Source of the DNA: Burkholderiales bacterium
GTDB taxonomy: Bacteria > Pseudomonadota > Gammaproteobacteria > Burkholderiales > Burkholderiaceae_C
Assembly (NCBI GenBank): GCA_003241965.1
Contig: QBMB01000009.1
Coordinates: forward strand, 27,989 to 79,893
Length of the DNA stretch: 51,905 bases
Direction of reading: 5' to 3'
The stretch's first letter is position 1. Every line of letters starts with the position of its first letter. Position numbers and translations under genes: made by a program. Under the pieces are notes generated by a model. That model ran no database searches. It saw only the letters and a program-made list of their open reading frames with translations, and was not told the origin of the DNA. This document shows positions 8,882 to 19,547 of this stretch, one piece after another.

Positions 8882-9412
8882 ATGTCACCATCTTCCATGT
8901 CCGCACGCCGCCAGATCATCGCCGTGGTGATGCTGGTGCTCGCGCTCATTGGCGGCCTGGTGCGCTGGTTCTCGCCACAGCCTTCGCTGGCACGCGATCT
9001 GGGCTCATTGCTGATGGTGCTGTGGCTGCCCATCGTCGGCAACATCATCGGTTGGCTGATGCAGCGCGCGAAGGCGCCCAAACACACACTGCAGGGTTTC
9101 GCGGCCGGCACCGTGTTCGAGCCCCATGCCCGCATCGAACTCACCCTGCTGGCGGCCGATACGCCCCGGCTCAGCAGGCCGATCCGCGCCGGCTACTTCG
9201 ATGGTGCGTTGGTGGTGGGCTCCGAGGGATTCACCACCCGCCTGGCGGTGCCGTTCGACGAGGAGCCCGTGCCCGAAGTGCCTTGCACGCTGGAAGTTCA
9301 GTTCCTGCGCCCCGAGTTGGCACTGGCCCAGCTCAAGATGGGCACGAAGTTCGCTCTCCTGTCGGGCCGCACCCTGCTTGGCATGGGCTGTGTGTTGCCG
9401 CTGGAGCGGTGA
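8882..9412 (+). CDS. Small membrane protein of unknown function
   Basis: I do not recognise this protein. From the ATG at 8882 it has 176 residues; an in-frame ATG at 8897 is an alternative. Two hydrophobic helices lie at about residues 11-26 and 36-58, separated by a short loop. The C-terminal two thirds are soluble and look beta-rich, with no motif I can name. It follows the cobalamin operon by 19 bases on the same strand, so it may be transcribed with it, but nothing in the protein suggests a corrinoid role. Convergent nth lies 40 bases downstream. Confidence 0.7.
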   Translation: MSPSSMSARRQIIAVVMLVLALIGGLVRWFSPQPSLARDLGSLLMVLWLPIVGNIIGWLMQRAKAPKHTLQGFAAGTVFEPHARIELTLLAADTPRLSRPIRAGYFDGALVVGSEGFTTRLAVPFDEEPVPEVPCTLEVQFLRPELALAQLKMGTKFALLSGRTLLGMGCVLPLER

Positions 9413-9452
9413 GCAAAACGAAGCGCTGGACGCAGAACCCAGGGGTTGGCTC

Positions 9453-10088
9453 TCAGGCCCTGGTTTTGTCCTTGAAGTCGCAGTACGCCGCCACCGTGCA
9501 TTTCGGGCACATCGGCTTGCGCGCCTGGCACACGTAGCGCCCGTGCAGGATCAGCCAGTGGTGCGAGTCCACCGCGTAGGCCGGTGGTACGCGCTTCATG
9601 AGCTGCAGCTCCACCGCCAGCGGGTTTTTGCCGGGCGCCAGGCCGGTGCGGTTGCTCACACGAAAGATGTGTGTGTCCACCGCCATGGTGGGCTGGCCGA
9701 AGGCCACGTTGAGCACCACGTTGGCGGTTTTGCGGCCCACGCCAGGCAGGGCTTCGAGTGCTTCGCGGGTGCGTGGCACCTCGCCGCCGTGCTGTTCCAC
9801 CAGCAGGCGGCAGGCCTCCATGAGGTGGCGGGCCTTGCTGCGGTACAGGCCGATGGTCTTGATGTAGCCCTCCAGCCCGTCGAGCCCGAGGTCCAGGATC
9901 TTCTGCGGCGTGTTCGCCACCGGAAACAGTCGGCGCGTGGCCTTGTTCACGCCCACATCGGTGGCCTGGGCCGAGAGCAACACCGCAGCCAGCAGCTCGA
10001 ACACGCTGGTGTATTCGAGCTCTGTCTGCGGGGTGGGGTTGGCGGCCTTGAGGGTGGCGAAGAAGGGCTCGATCTGATCGCGTTTCAT
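9453..10088 (-). CDS. nth: Endonuclease III (DNA glycosylase/AP lyase)
   Basis: Nth removes oxidised pyrimidines and cuts at abasic sites in base excision repair. The helix-hairpin-helix LPGVGRKTANVVLN places the catalytic lysine at K120 and the aspartate at D138 (AVDTHIFR), the same numbers as in E. coli Nth when the ATG at 10088 is used. The [4Fe-4S] ligands follow the usual C-x6-C-x2-C-x5-C pattern near the C-terminus. The length is 211 residues. An upstream in-frame start would add 19 residues that do not fit the family. The lipoprotein gene lies 29 bases upstream on the same strand. Confidence 0.97.
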   Translation of the reverse strand: MKRDQIEPFFATLKAANPTPQTELEYTSVFELLAAVLLSAQATDVGVNKATRRLFPVANTPQKILDLGLDGLEGYIKTIGLYRSKARHLMEACRLLVEQHGGEVPRTREALEALPGVGRKTANVVLNVAFGQPTMAVDTHIFRVSNRTGLAPGKNPLAVELQLMKRVPPAYAVDSHHWLILHGRYVCQARKPMCPKCTVAAYCDFKDKTRA

Positions 10089-10117
10089 GGCCGCCAGTGT
10101 AGGCGCAGGGCCTTTGC

Positions 10118-11563
10118 TCAGCCAGGCTGGCGGTGCTGTACCCACACGCGTTGCACGCCAGCCTCGGGCTGCAGCCAGGCCACCAGCGCGCGGCCTCCTG
10201 CGCTTCCCGCCAGGTGCAGCGAACTGGCGTCATTGGTGCTGTTGCCGATGCGCTCGGGCGCAGCCCAAGGGCTGTTGAACGGCTGGCGCGCAGACCAGAT
10301 TTCGCCCTGGCTTCCAGCACCGCGCATCCACGCGGCTCGCGCCTCATTGGTGGGGTCCAGTGCGATCTGTACGCTGTGCGCGTCTTCGCTGGAGTCGTTT
10401 TCCAGCAAGACGCACGGTGGCGCGTTGTCGCTCGCGGCAATCTGCGTTCCCCATGCATCTCGGCGCGTTCCGAGCAGTTCGCTCCACACCACCGAAAACT
10501 GGCCAGGGCCGCCCGCATCGACGCTGGGTCGACCCACGGCACCCGGCGCGGGATTGTCGTGAGATACGAAGGGAGCGGGCGAACCCGTGGCGGGAAACCG
10601 GACCGTGCTCACCCGCTCGGCTGCGGCGAAGACATGTCGCCAAGCCATCAGGGTGGTGCCATTGGCGTCAGTGGCGATGCTCAGGTCGGTGGCGCTGCCG
10701 ACAGCGGTGATTTGTCCATTGACCTGACCTCCCGAGGCCAGGTTCCACCGTGCCGCCCACACGGTCGGGCGCGCACCGTAGGACTCGATCCAGCCCACAA
10801 CGCCGTCACCCAACGGTCCCAGTGCAAGCACCAAGCTGGTTGGATTCGAGTTGACATCGGTGTTCACGATGGTCTCAGCGCCCCAGCCTGAGTCGCCCAG
10901 CCAAGGGCGCACAAACACTTGCGTCGTTGGGTCCCCTCTGTTGGAGAGCCAGCCGACGATTGCATTGCCTTGAGTGTTCACGCTGACTCGGGCGTGGGAC
11001 GTCAACACAGCGTCGTCAGTGGTGTTGACCTTGACCGCCGGTTGCCAACCGCCCAATGGCAAATGACGCGCAGCCCAGGTTTGGTTGCTCACTGTGAATT
11101 GCTGCGTCCATACAACCCATGCTTGCCCGCTGACGTCCATGGCCAGATCGGTTTCCAGTGCATGCGAGTTGTTGGTGGCCGCGATCTCATGAACGGGGTC
11201 CCAGCCCAGGTCAACCCGGTAGCGTCGACCGAGCAGCCGGCGTGTGCCGCTCACGCTGCCTTCCTGCCACACAGCGATGGCGTCACCCGCATCGTTGCAG
11301 GCGATGTTGAGCAGGCTGGCCGTCAACGAGGCGCCTGTGGTCAGCGTCAGCGGTGTTGCCCATGGCCCGGTGGTACCGGGGTTGATCGGATTCGTAGGAT
11401 CGGTGGGCGTGGTGGGCGTGGTGGGCGTCTCGGGTAACAGCCCGACGGGGTCGTCACCACCACCGCCGCAGGCCGACAACAGCAAGCCCGCTGCGCCGCT
11501 CAGCAGCACAGTCCGGCGGCTGGGTCGGGTGAGCAGTGTGGGTGTTGAAGAAGGAGATTTCAT
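10118..11563 (-). CDS. Putative Tat-type lipoprotein with repeated beta-strand-rich segments
   Basis: A 481-residue exported protein of unknown function. The signal region has SRRTVLL, a fair twin-arginine match, then a hydrophobic stretch and the lipobox LLSAC with C32 as the lipidated residue. A glycine-rich patch and a Thr-Pro linker of TTP/TDP/TNP repeats follow (about residues 46-63). The rest contains repeated units of the form A-x-V-x-W-x-Q or A-x-x-A-W-x-R about every 50 residues, suggesting a beta-propeller-like fold. That fold is inference from the periodic tryptophans. It lies just upstream of nth on the same strand and divergent from the aminotransferase gene. Confidence 0.75.
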   Translation of the reverse strand: MKSPSSTPTLLTRPSRRTVLLSGAAGLLLSACGGGGDDPVGLLPETPTTPTTPTDPTNPINPGTTGPWATPLTLTTGASLTASLLNIACNDAGDAIAVWQEGSVSGTRRLLGRRYRVDLGWDPVHEIAATNNSHALETDLAMDVSGQAWVVWTQQFTVSNQTWAARHLPLGGWQPAVKVNTTDDAVLTSHARVSVNTQGNAIVGWLSNRGDPTTQVFVRPWLGDSGWGAETIVNTDVNSNPTSLVLALGPLGDGVVGWIESYGARPTVWAARWNLASGGQVNGQITAVGSATDLSIATDANGTTLMAWRHVFAAAERVSTVRFPATGSPAPFVSHDNPAPGAVGRPSVDAGGPGQFSVVWSELLGTRRDAWGTQIAASDNAPPCVLLENDSSEDAHSVQIALDPTNEARAAWMRGAGSQGEIWSARQPFNSPWAAPERIGNSTNDASSLHLAGSAGGRALVAWLQPEAGVQRVWVQHRQPG

Positions 11564-11700
11564 GGAGTTTGAAAACAGAGTTGATCGGGTTGTCCAATCT
11601 AGGGACGTCTGTTCTTGCGGCCCATCGCTCCATGGCCCCAGTGCGCTACCGTGTGTGGCGATTGGCTAACATCACCGTCTGATCTCACAAGCCGATTGCC

Positions 11701-12897
11701 ATGACCATCCCCTTCGCCACCCGCCTCGACAACGTCGAAACCTCCGCCATCCGCGAACTCTTCAAGCTGCTGGGCAGGCCCGGCATCATCAGTTTTGCCG
11801 GGGGTTTCCCCGACAGCGCACTGTTCGACGTGGAAGGCATCCGCGAGGCGGTCAACACCGCGCTCACCGAAGAGCCCGGCGCTGCGTTGCAGTACGGCGC
11901 CACCGAGGGGTACCAGCCGCTGCGCGAGCAGATCGCCAGCTTCATGGCGGCCAAGGGCGTGACTGGCGTGGCGGCCAACGACCTCATCGTCACCACCGGC
12001 AGCCAGCAGGGGTTGGACCTGTTGGGCAAGACGCTCATTTCCCCCGGCGACAAGGTGATCGTGGAAGGCCCTACGTTCCTCGCCACCATCCAGTGCTTCC
12101 GGCTGTACGGCGCCGAGCTGATCACCGTGCCGGTGGATGGCGAAGGCACACGCACCGACGTGCTGGAGCAGCTCATTGCCGAGCACAAGCCCAAGTTCGT
12201 CTACCTCATTCCCACCTTCGGCAACCCCAGCGGTGCGCTCATGGACCTGGAGCGGCGCCGGGCTGTGCTGGAGATGGCGGTGAAGCACAACACGCTGATC
12301 GTGGAAGACGATCCGTACGGTGACCTTTACTTTGGCGCAGCTCCTCCGCCGAGTTTGCTGGCGCTGAGTGCCCAGGTGCCCGGCAGCCGCGAGCTGCTGG
12401 TGCATTGCGGGAGCTTGAGCAAGGTGCTCTCACCCGGGCTGCGTGTGGGCTGGATGGTTGGGCCCGCCGAGCTGCTGGCCAAGGCCACCATGTGCAAACA
12501 GTTCAGCGACGCGCACACCAGCACTTTCGCCCAGGCCACTGCCGCCCAATACCTCAAGGCCGGGCGCATGCCCGCCACGCTGGCCAAGGTGCGCCAGGTC
12601 TATGCCGAGCGCGCCACCGCCATGGGCAACGCGCTCAGGCGCGAACTGGGAGACGCGATCGAGTTCGTGCAGCCGCAAGGCGGCCTCTTCATCTGGGCGC
12701 GACTCACGGGTGCGCGAGGCCAGTTGGCTGATGGTGCCGAGCTGGCCAAGCGTGCGATCGACAAAGGTGTGGCCTTCGTGCCGGGTGCGCCGTTCTACGC
12801 CCGCAACCCCGATGCGGCCACGTTGCGTCTGAGTTTTGCCACCGTGGGGCTGGAGAAGATCGAAGAAGGTGTGGGCCGCCTGGCCCAGGCGCTCTGA
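11701..12897 (+). CDS. PLP-dependent aminotransferase (class I/II, 2-aminoadipate/LysN-like)
   Basis: A 398-residue fold-type I aminotransferase. It opens with ISFAGGFPD and LQYGATEGYQPLRE, has the substrate segment PTFGNPSG, the aspartate in VEDDPYGDLYF and the PLP lysine K241 in GSLSKVLSPGLRVGW. This pattern matches the family that includes 2-aminoadipate aminotransferase LysN and the catalytic domain of MocR regulators, without an attached DNA-binding domain. The amino-acid substrate cannot be read from the sequence. The gene stands alone on the plus strand with divergent and convergent neighbours. Confidence 0.9.
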   Translation: MTIPFATRLDNVETSAIRELFKLLGRPGIISFAGGFPDSALFDVEGIREAVNTALTEEPGAALQYGATEGYQPLREQIASFMAAKGVTGVAANDLIVTTGSQQGLDLLGKTLISPGDKVIVEGPTFLATIQCFRLYGAELITVPVDGEGTRTDVLEQLIAEHKPKFVYLIPTFGNPSGALMDLERRRAVLEMAVKHNTLIVEDDPYGDLYFGAAPPPSLLALSAQVPGSRELLVHCGSLSKVLSPGLRVGWMVGPAELLAKATMCKQFSDAHTSTFAQATAAQYLKAGRMPATLAKVRQVYAERATAMGNALRRELGDAIEFVQPQGGLFIWARLTGARGQLADGAELAKRAIDKGVAFVPGAPFYARNPDAATLRLSFATVGLEKIEEGVGRLAQAL

Positions 12898-12906
12898 GCC
12901 GGTCGG

Positions 12907-12928
12907 TTGAATCAGTCGGTTGATTCAA
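12907..12928. terminator. Inverted repeat between convergent genes
   Basis: Perfect 8-base arms TTGAATCA and TGATTCAA flank a 6-base loop. The repeat sits just after the aminotransferase stop and covers the stop codon of the convergent acyltransferase gene. There is no good U-tract on either side, so it may be an mRNA 3'-end hairpin more than a strong intrinsic terminator. Confidence 0.4.
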
Positions 12929-13505
12929 ACTGCGTCGCGTTCTTGCCCTTGAACGGCGCATAGAACGCCTTGATGGTGGCCATGTCGGCGTCCACATCGC
13001 CAGTGGGTTCGAACAACGGCCCCAGGCCGCTGAGCTTTCGCTCGTAGTCCATGTAGGCCATCACGATCGGCACCTGGGCTTCACGGGCGATGTAGTAGAA
13101 GCCGGTCTTCCAGTAACGCGTCTTGCTGCGTGTGCCCTCGGGCGGCACGATGAGCTGAAAGGGACCGTCTGCTGCGCGTATGGCGTGGGCCGAGGCGGCA
13201 ACGAGGTTGGTGGATTGCTCGCGGTTCACCGAGATGCCGCCAAGCCATCGCATCACCCCGCCAAACGGCGCCCGAAACAGGCTTTGTTTGCCCATCCAGC
13301 GGATGTTGAGCCGCAGCGTAAAGGCCACCATCAGGGTGTAGGGCAGGTCCCAGTTGCTGGTGTGGGGCGCCGCGATCAGCACGCTCCGGGCCGCGTGAGC
13401 GGGCAGGGCGCCTTCGACGCGCCAGCCCGTGAGTTTCAGGAAGCCGATCGAGAAGGATCGCAGCAGTGTGTTGACGATGGGAGTGGTGAAAATCGTTCGT
13501 TGCAT
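12912..13505 (-). CDS. Lysophospholipid acyltransferase family protein (PlsC-like)
   Basis: A 197-residue acyltransferase. The catalytic H-x4-D motif is in APHTSNWD, the glycerophosphate-binding block is PPEGTRSKT, and GGISVNRE lies between them, all as in the LPLAT/PlsC fold. A short hydrophobic segment occurs near residues 12-26. The protein is smaller than classical PlsC and matches a group often annotated as 1-acyl-sn-glycerol-3-phosphate acyltransferase; the acceptor lipid is unknown. It is divergent from the DUF3820 gene with only 51 bases between the starts. Confidence 0.85.
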   Translation of the reverse strand: MQRTIFTTPIVNTLLRSFSIGFLKLTGWRVEGALPAHAARSVLIAAPHTSNWDLPYTLMVAFTLRLNIRWMGKQSLFRAPFGGVMRWLGGISVNREQSTNLVAASAHAIRAADGPFQLIVPPEGTRSKTRYWKTGFYYIAREAQVPIVMAYMDYERKLSGLGPLFEPTGDVDADMATIKAFYAPFKGKNATQFESTD

Positions 13506-13556
13506 GGCGACCAGTATCGGCGAGCGCGTGCAAGGGCCGCGTTACGATGCCAACGC

Positions 13557-13769
13557 ATGAAACCTGAAGACCTGGAACGCCTGCTCACGGTGGAAATGCC
13601 GTTTGGCAAACACAAGGGCCGCGTGATCGCCGACCTGCCCGGCAACTACCTCAACTGGTTCGCCCGGGAAGGATTTCCGAAGAGTGAAGTGGGCCGCCTG
13701 CTGCAACTCATGCACGAGATCGATCACAACGGCTTGAGTGATCTGCTCACGCCGTTGCGGCGGGGCTGA
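13557..13769 (+). CDS. DUF3820 family protein
   Basis: A 70-residue protein with the DUF3820 pattern: MPFGKHKGRVIADLP, then YLNWFAREGFP, and NGLSDLLTPL at the C-terminus. Members occur widely in proteobacteria and are sometimes labelled as quorum-sensing-regulated virulence factors; the biochemical role is not established. The core resembles the PFGK(Y/H)KG block found at the end of some exonuclease proteins, and a DEDD-type exonuclease gene lies immediately downstream on the other strand, which may be coincidental. The ATG at 13557 is the only start that fits the family. Confidence 0.85.
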   Translation: MKPEDLERLLTVEMPFGKHKGRVIADLPGNYLNWFAREGFPKSEVGRLLQLMHEIDHNGLSDLLTPLRRG

Positions 13770-13778
13770 TGGAGCGCG

Positions 13779-14381
13779 TCAGCGCAGTTCCAACGCTTCG
13801 AACACCCGGGCTGCGGCATACGCATCGTTGGCCGCATACACCAGCTGAGCTTCGCTCAAGTGCGGGTTGGCCCAGTTGGACGTGGCCGCTTTTTTCGATT
13901 TGAGAAAGCGCCGGTTGAACAGCACCGCCACGGCACCTTTCACACCCATGTCCTTGCGGTAGCCGCGTTCCCGAAACACGGTGTTGAGCTCCAGCACCGC
14001 GGCCGGCTCCACCGCGAGTTTGGAGACGATGCGTCTGGTGTCGTCGCCCAGACCGAAGCCGGCCTTGGTGTACCTCGCGTCAGCCAGCAAGGCCGCCACC
14101 TGCTCGCGGCAGGCCAGGTCGTGCAACTGAAACACCCAGGCGCGCTGCAGGGTGGCGAGCTGCACGATGTGTGGCCCGTCGGACACCTGGTCCTTGAAGA
14201 AGGTGGGCTTGGACTCGGTGTCGAAGCCCCAGACACCGTGGTCGGTCAACTCGGCGCAGGCTTCGCGGGCTTGCGCGCCGGTGTTCACCAGCACGATGCG
14301 GTCCAGACCGAGGCGTTCGAAAGGTTCGAGCAGGGCGATCTCGTCCTTGCTGGGCGTGGGGTGTTGTTCGCGGGGTGTCAT
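13779..14381 (-). CDS. 3'-5' exonuclease domain protein (RNase D-like, DEDDy)
   Basis: A 200-residue protein carrying little more than a DEDDy exonuclease domain. Visible catalytic blocks are GFDTES (D and E of Exo I), GFGLGDDTRR (Exo II) and the Exo III block YAANDAYAA with Y-x3-D. Such stand-alone domains process RNA or DNA 3' ends; the substrate is not readable here. It lacks the HRDC domains of true RNase D. The frame remains open far upstream, but the ATG at 14381 gives the family length and avoids running through the DUF6172 gene. It is convergent with the DUF3820 gene, 9 bases apart. Confidence 0.85.
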   Translation of the reverse strand: MTPREQHPTPSKDEIALLEPFERLGLDRIVLVNTGAQAREACAELTDHGVWGFDTESKPTFFKDQVSDGPHIVQLATLQRAWVFQLHDLACREQVAALLADARYTKAGFGLGDDTRRIVSKLAVEPAAVLELNTVFRERGYRKDMGVKGAVAVLFNRRFLKSKKAATSNWANPHLSEAQLVYAANDAYAAARVFEALELR

Positions 14382-14784
14382 GTGCGGTTCAGGATACCCC
14401 GGCGCGCATAATCGCGCCCTTCGTTCCCAGACTTCGCGCCGCACGCGCGCCCGACCGCCATGAGAAAAATCTTCCCCCTGACCCAAGAAGGCCTTCACCG
14501 CGACCGCGTGCTCGAAGCCGTCAAGCACGAGATCCGCAAGTACCTCAAGCGCGAGCGCCGCCGGGACCTGGCCGAGGGCACCGATTTCCTGGACTTTGAT
14601 TGCCGTTTTGGCGCCACCAAAGAGGCGGCCGAATCCATCCACCTGTCGGCCCTGATGGGGCATCTGGACGCCGTGGCGAAGGAGGGCGCCACCGAGGCCT
14701 ACGTGGAGATCCTTGCCAAGCCCGGCATCCGCCAGGCCCGCCCGCCGGGCACCAGCGGCCAAGATGACCATCCGGCACAATCCG

Positions 14785-16908
<2,124 letters not shown>

Positions 16909-17080
16909 GCGCTTGGACGGCGTGATCGAAAGCGCTGGGCCTTGCATGGTGGAAAGCGGCCTCATTTTTTCGTTCTTTCTGAACGATTGGGCTGCAACCC
17001 AAGTCACATCAAGCTACCGATCACCCAAAAGTTACCAATCAGTCTTTTTTTGGTCTTTTTGGTCGAAATGTGTTTTTGTC

Positions 17081-17109
17081 TTGGACAAAACGGCTTTTCG
17101 GTTTAAGAT
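17081..17109 (+). promoter_or_regulatory. Candidate sigma70 promoter for iscR
   Basis: A -35 box TTGGAC (17081-17086) is separated by 17 bases from a -10 box TAAGAT (17104-17109). A second -10-like TATACT lies at 17137-17142 inside the IscR operator. Either could serve the isc operon; the first has the better -35 and would place the operator just downstream of the transcription start. Confidence 0.5.
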
Positions 17110-17137
17110 GCCGAGCAAATCACTAGGCTTTTACGCT

Positions 17138-17162
17138 ATACTCGACGAAAACAGTCGGGAAA
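17138..17162 (+). promoter_or_regulatory. IscR type-1 operator
   Basis: The 25 bases fit the E. coli type-1 consensus for [2Fe-2S]-IscR, which has half sites ATAnYYGAC and AGTCrrS. Here the left half is ATACTCGAC and the right half AGTCGGGAA, separated by GAAAAC. This is the known site through which holo-IscR represses its own operon when clusters are plentiful. Position about 110 bases before iscR agrees with that role. Confidence 0.7.
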
Positions 17163-17272
17163 GCCTTCGATGAGTGACCAGCAATGGTCAGGGTGGGCGG
17201 AGAAGGGGTTCAAAGGGTGATGCCCGGCGAGCCAGTCAACGACAGTCAAGCCAACATTTAAGGAGCTTGAAA

Positions 17273-17809
17273 ATGCGCCTCACGACCAAAGGCCGCTTTG
17301 CGGTCACAGCCATGATTGACCTGGCCCTGCGCCAGAACAACGGACCTGTCACGCTCGCGGCCATCAGCCAGCGGCAACAAATTTCGTTGTCTTACCTTGA
17401 GCAGTTGTTCGGCAAGCTGCGCCGCCACGAACTGGTCGAATCGACCCGTGGGCCGGGCGGTGGTTATACCCTGGGCCGCAAGGCATCAGAGATCACCGTG
17501 GCCGACATCATCGTGTCGGTGGACGAGCCGATCGATGCCACGCAATGCGGCGGCAAGGAAAACTGCCTGGGCGAAGGCCACCGCTGCATGACCCACGAAT
17601 TGTGGGCAGCGCTCAATACCAAGATGGTGGATTTCCTGGACTCCGTGTCCCTGCAATCGCTGGTGGACGAACAACTCGCCAAAGGCGTGGTGGTGGAAAA
17701 CGCCCCCATGATCAAACGAGCGATCTCCAGCGCGCCGGTGGTCAAGCCCATTCGCGTGAATGCGCCCAATTCGGTGTTCGCGCTGGGTGGCGTGGCGTTC
17801 TCCAAATGA
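17273..17809 (+). CDS. iscR: Fe-S cluster assembly transcriptional regulator IscR (Rrf2 family)
   Basis: A 178-residue Rrf2 repressor that senses the [2Fe-2S] state of the cell. The winged helix covers roughly residues 1-65 (MRLTTKGRFAVTAM...SLSYLEQLF...RGPGGGY). Cluster ligands are C92, C98, C105 and H108 in a CGGKENCLGEGHRCMTH block; the spacing to the third cysteine is one residue longer than in E. coli (92/98/104, H107). The start at 17273 has AAGGAG seven bases upstream. The C-terminal 40 residues are extended compared with E. coli. First gene of the isc operon. Confidence 0.96.
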   Translation: MRLTTKGRFAVTAMIDLALRQNNGPVTLAAISQRQQISLSYLEQLFGKLRRHELVESTRGPGGGYTLGRKASEITVADIIVSVDEPIDATQCGGKENCLGEGHRCMTHELWAALNTKMVDFLDSVSLQSLVDEQLAKGVVVENAPMIKRAISSAPVVKPIRVNAPNSVFALGGVAFSK

Positions 17810-17818
17810 GCCCGATCG

Positions 17819-17839
17819 GCCCGGAGCGGTGCTCCGGGC
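17819..17839 (+). promoter_or_regulatory. Perfect hairpin between iscR and iscS
   Basis: Nine-base perfect stem GCCCGGAGC / GCTCCGGGC with a GGT loop, starting 9 bases after the iscR stop. No U-run follows, so it is not a canonical terminator. In E. coli a structured element at the same place protects the iscR message when iscSUA mRNA is degraded; a similar role is possible here. Confidence 0.6.
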
Positions 17840-17916
17840 AGGTCTGAGGCCAACGCCATTCCGTTCCCGCAACCATTTCATTCGATTCCAACAGACCCGC
17901 ACAAAGACAGCCCGCC

Positions 17917-19134
17917 ATGAGCACTCCCCACTTTCCCATCTACATGGACTACAGCGCCACCAACCCCTGCGACCCGCGGGTGGTGGACGCCATGATTCCC
18001 TGGTTGCGCGAGCATTTCGGCAACCCTGCGTCGCGCAGCCACGCCTGGGGTTGGGAAGCCGAAAAGGCCGTGGAGACAGCGCGTGAGCAGGTGGCCGCGC
18101 TGATCAGCGCCGACCCGCGCGAAATCGTATGGACCAGCGGCGCGACCGAGTCGAACAACCTCGCGCTCAAGGGCGCGGCGAATTTCTACAAGACCAAGGG
18201 CAAACACCTCATCACGGTCAAGACCGAGCACAAGGCTGTGCTGGACACCTGTCGCGAGTTGGAGCGCCAGGGTTTTGAGGTGACCTACATGGACGTGCAG
18301 GCCGATGGCTTGCTGGACCTGGATGCTTTCAGGGCCGCGATCCGCCCGGACACCATCATTGCCTCGGTCATGTTCGTGAACAACGAAATCGGTGTGATTC
18401 AGGACATCGCCGCCATTGGTGCGATCTGCCGCGAAAAGGGCGTGATCTTCCACGTGGATGCGGCGCAAGCCACCGGCCGTGTCGACATCGACATGCAGAC
18501 GCTGCCGGTCGACCTGATGAGTCTGACCTCGCACAAGACCTACGGCCCCAAAGGCATCGGTGCCCTGTATGTGCGTCGCAAGCCGCGCATCCGCATCGAA
18601 GCGCAGATGCACGGTGGCGGTCACGAACGCGGCATGCGCTCGGGCACGCTGCCCACCCACCAGTGCGTGGGCATGGGTGAGGCTTACCGCATCGCCAAGG
18701 CCGAGATGCACGAGGAAAACCTGCGCATCCAGGCCCTGCACGAGCGCATGCTCGCGGGTTTGAAAGACGTGGAAGAAGTCTTCATCAACGGCCACGAGAC
18801 GAAGCGTGTGCCGCACAACCTCAACATGAGCTTCAACTACGTTGAAGGCGAGTCGCTGATCATGGGCATCAAGGGCCTTGCGGTGTCGTCGGGCTCGGCC
18901 TGCACCTCGGCCAGCCTGGAACCCAGCTACGTGTTGCGTGCCCTGGGCCGCAGCGACGAACTCGCCCACAGCAGCCTGCGCATGACCATCGGCCGTTGGA
19001 CGACCGAAGAAGAGATCGACTACGCGATCGCAACGATCAAGGAAAATGTTGCGAAGCTTCGCGAGCTTTCCCCCCTGTGGGAAATGTTCAAAGACGGAAT
19101 TGACCTGTCCACCATCCAGTGGGCAGCACACTGA
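17917..19134 (+). CDS. iscS: Cysteine desulfurase IscS
   Basis: IscS removes sulfur from L-cysteine and hands it to IscU and other acceptors. The 405-residue length and sequence are standard: TNPCDPRVV near the N-terminus, [10 protein letters not shown], the PLP lysine in [12 protein letters not shown], and the mobile loop with the active cysteine in [16 protein letters not shown]. The C-terminal [10 protein letters not shown] is the IscU-contact tail. It lies 107 bases after iscR with the hairpin between, and 12 bases before iscU. Confidence 0.98.
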   Translation: MSTPHFPIYMDYSATNPCDPRVVDAMIPWLREHFGNPASRSHAWGWEAEKAVETAREQVAALISADPREIVWTSGATESNNLALKGAANFYKTKGKHLITVKTEHKAVLDTCRELERQGFEVTYMDVQADGLLDLDAFRAAIRPDTIIASVMFVNNEIGVIQDIAAIGAICREKGVIFHVDAAQATGRVDIDMQTLPVDLMSLTSHKTYGPKGIGALYVRRKPRIRIEAQMHGGGHERGMRSGTLPTHQCVGMGEAYRIAKAEMHEENLRIQALHERMLAGLKDVEEVFINGHETKRVPHNLNMSFNYVEGESLIMGIKGLAVSSGSACTSASLEPSYVLRALGRSDELAHSSLRMTIGRWTTEEEIDYAIATIKENVAKLRELSPLWEMFKDGIDLSTIQWAAH

Positions 19135-19146
19135 AGGAGAAAGACC

Positions 19147-19533
19147 ATGGCTTATTCGGAAAAAGTGGTTGACCACTATGAAAACCCCCGCAATGTGGGC
19201 TCGTTCGAAAAGGGCGACGACAGCGTCGGCACCGGCATGGTGGGCGCGCCCGCCTGCGGCGACGTGATGAAGCTGCAGATCAAGGTCAACCCGACCACTG
19301 GCGTGATTGAAGACGCACGCTTCAAGACCTATGGTTGCGGCTCTGCGATCGCGTCGTCGTCGCTGGTGACCGAGTGGGTCAAGGGCAAGACGCTGGACGA
19401 AGCGGCTGCGCTGAAGAACAGCCAGATCGCCGAAGAACTTGCCCTGCCGCCGGTGAAGATCCACTGCTCCATCCTGGCCGAAGACGCGATCAAGGCGGCG
19501 GTGGACGACTACCGCAAGAAGCACAGCCACTGA
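19147..19533 (+). CDS. iscU: Iron-sulfur cluster scaffold IscU
   Basis: IscU is the scaffold on which [2Fe-2S] clusters are built. The 128-residue protein has the ligands C37 and D39 in GAPACGD, the second cysteine in [11 protein letters not shown], and LPPVKIHCS, where LPPVK is the HscA recognition motif and the cysteine is the third ligand. A GAAGGAG precedes the ATG at 19147. It works with IscS upstream and HscA/HscB downstream in this operon. Confidence 0.98.
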   Translation: MAYSEKVVDHYENPRNVGSFEKGDDSVGTGMVGAPACGDVMKLQIKVNPTTGVIEDARFKTYGCGSAIASSSLVTEWVKGKTLDEAAALKNSQIAEELALPPVKIHCSILAEDAIKAAVDDYRKKHSH

Positions 19534-19547
19534 GCTGCACAGGCGCC

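Larger units (their letters stand above)
16909..17272 (+). other. Intergenic leader between uvrB and iscR
   Basis: This 364-base stretch is clearly more AT-rich than its surroundings, mainly at 16960-17160. It holds a sigma70-like promoter, an IscR type-1 operator and a 16-codon reading frame (17170-17220) that has no ribosome-binding site. I see no clear intrinsic terminator for uvrB. The strong Shine-Dalgarno AAGGAG of iscR is at 17260-17265. Confidence 0.7.

Noticed and set aside
16913-17173. Possible 86-codon gene between uvrB and iscR
   Set aside because: It covers the promoter and IscR operator, has no ribosome-binding site and no recognisable protein features.
17878-19530. 550-codon minus-strand open frame opposite iscS-iscU
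   Set aside because: Antisense shadow of two certain genes; composition is unlike a real protein.
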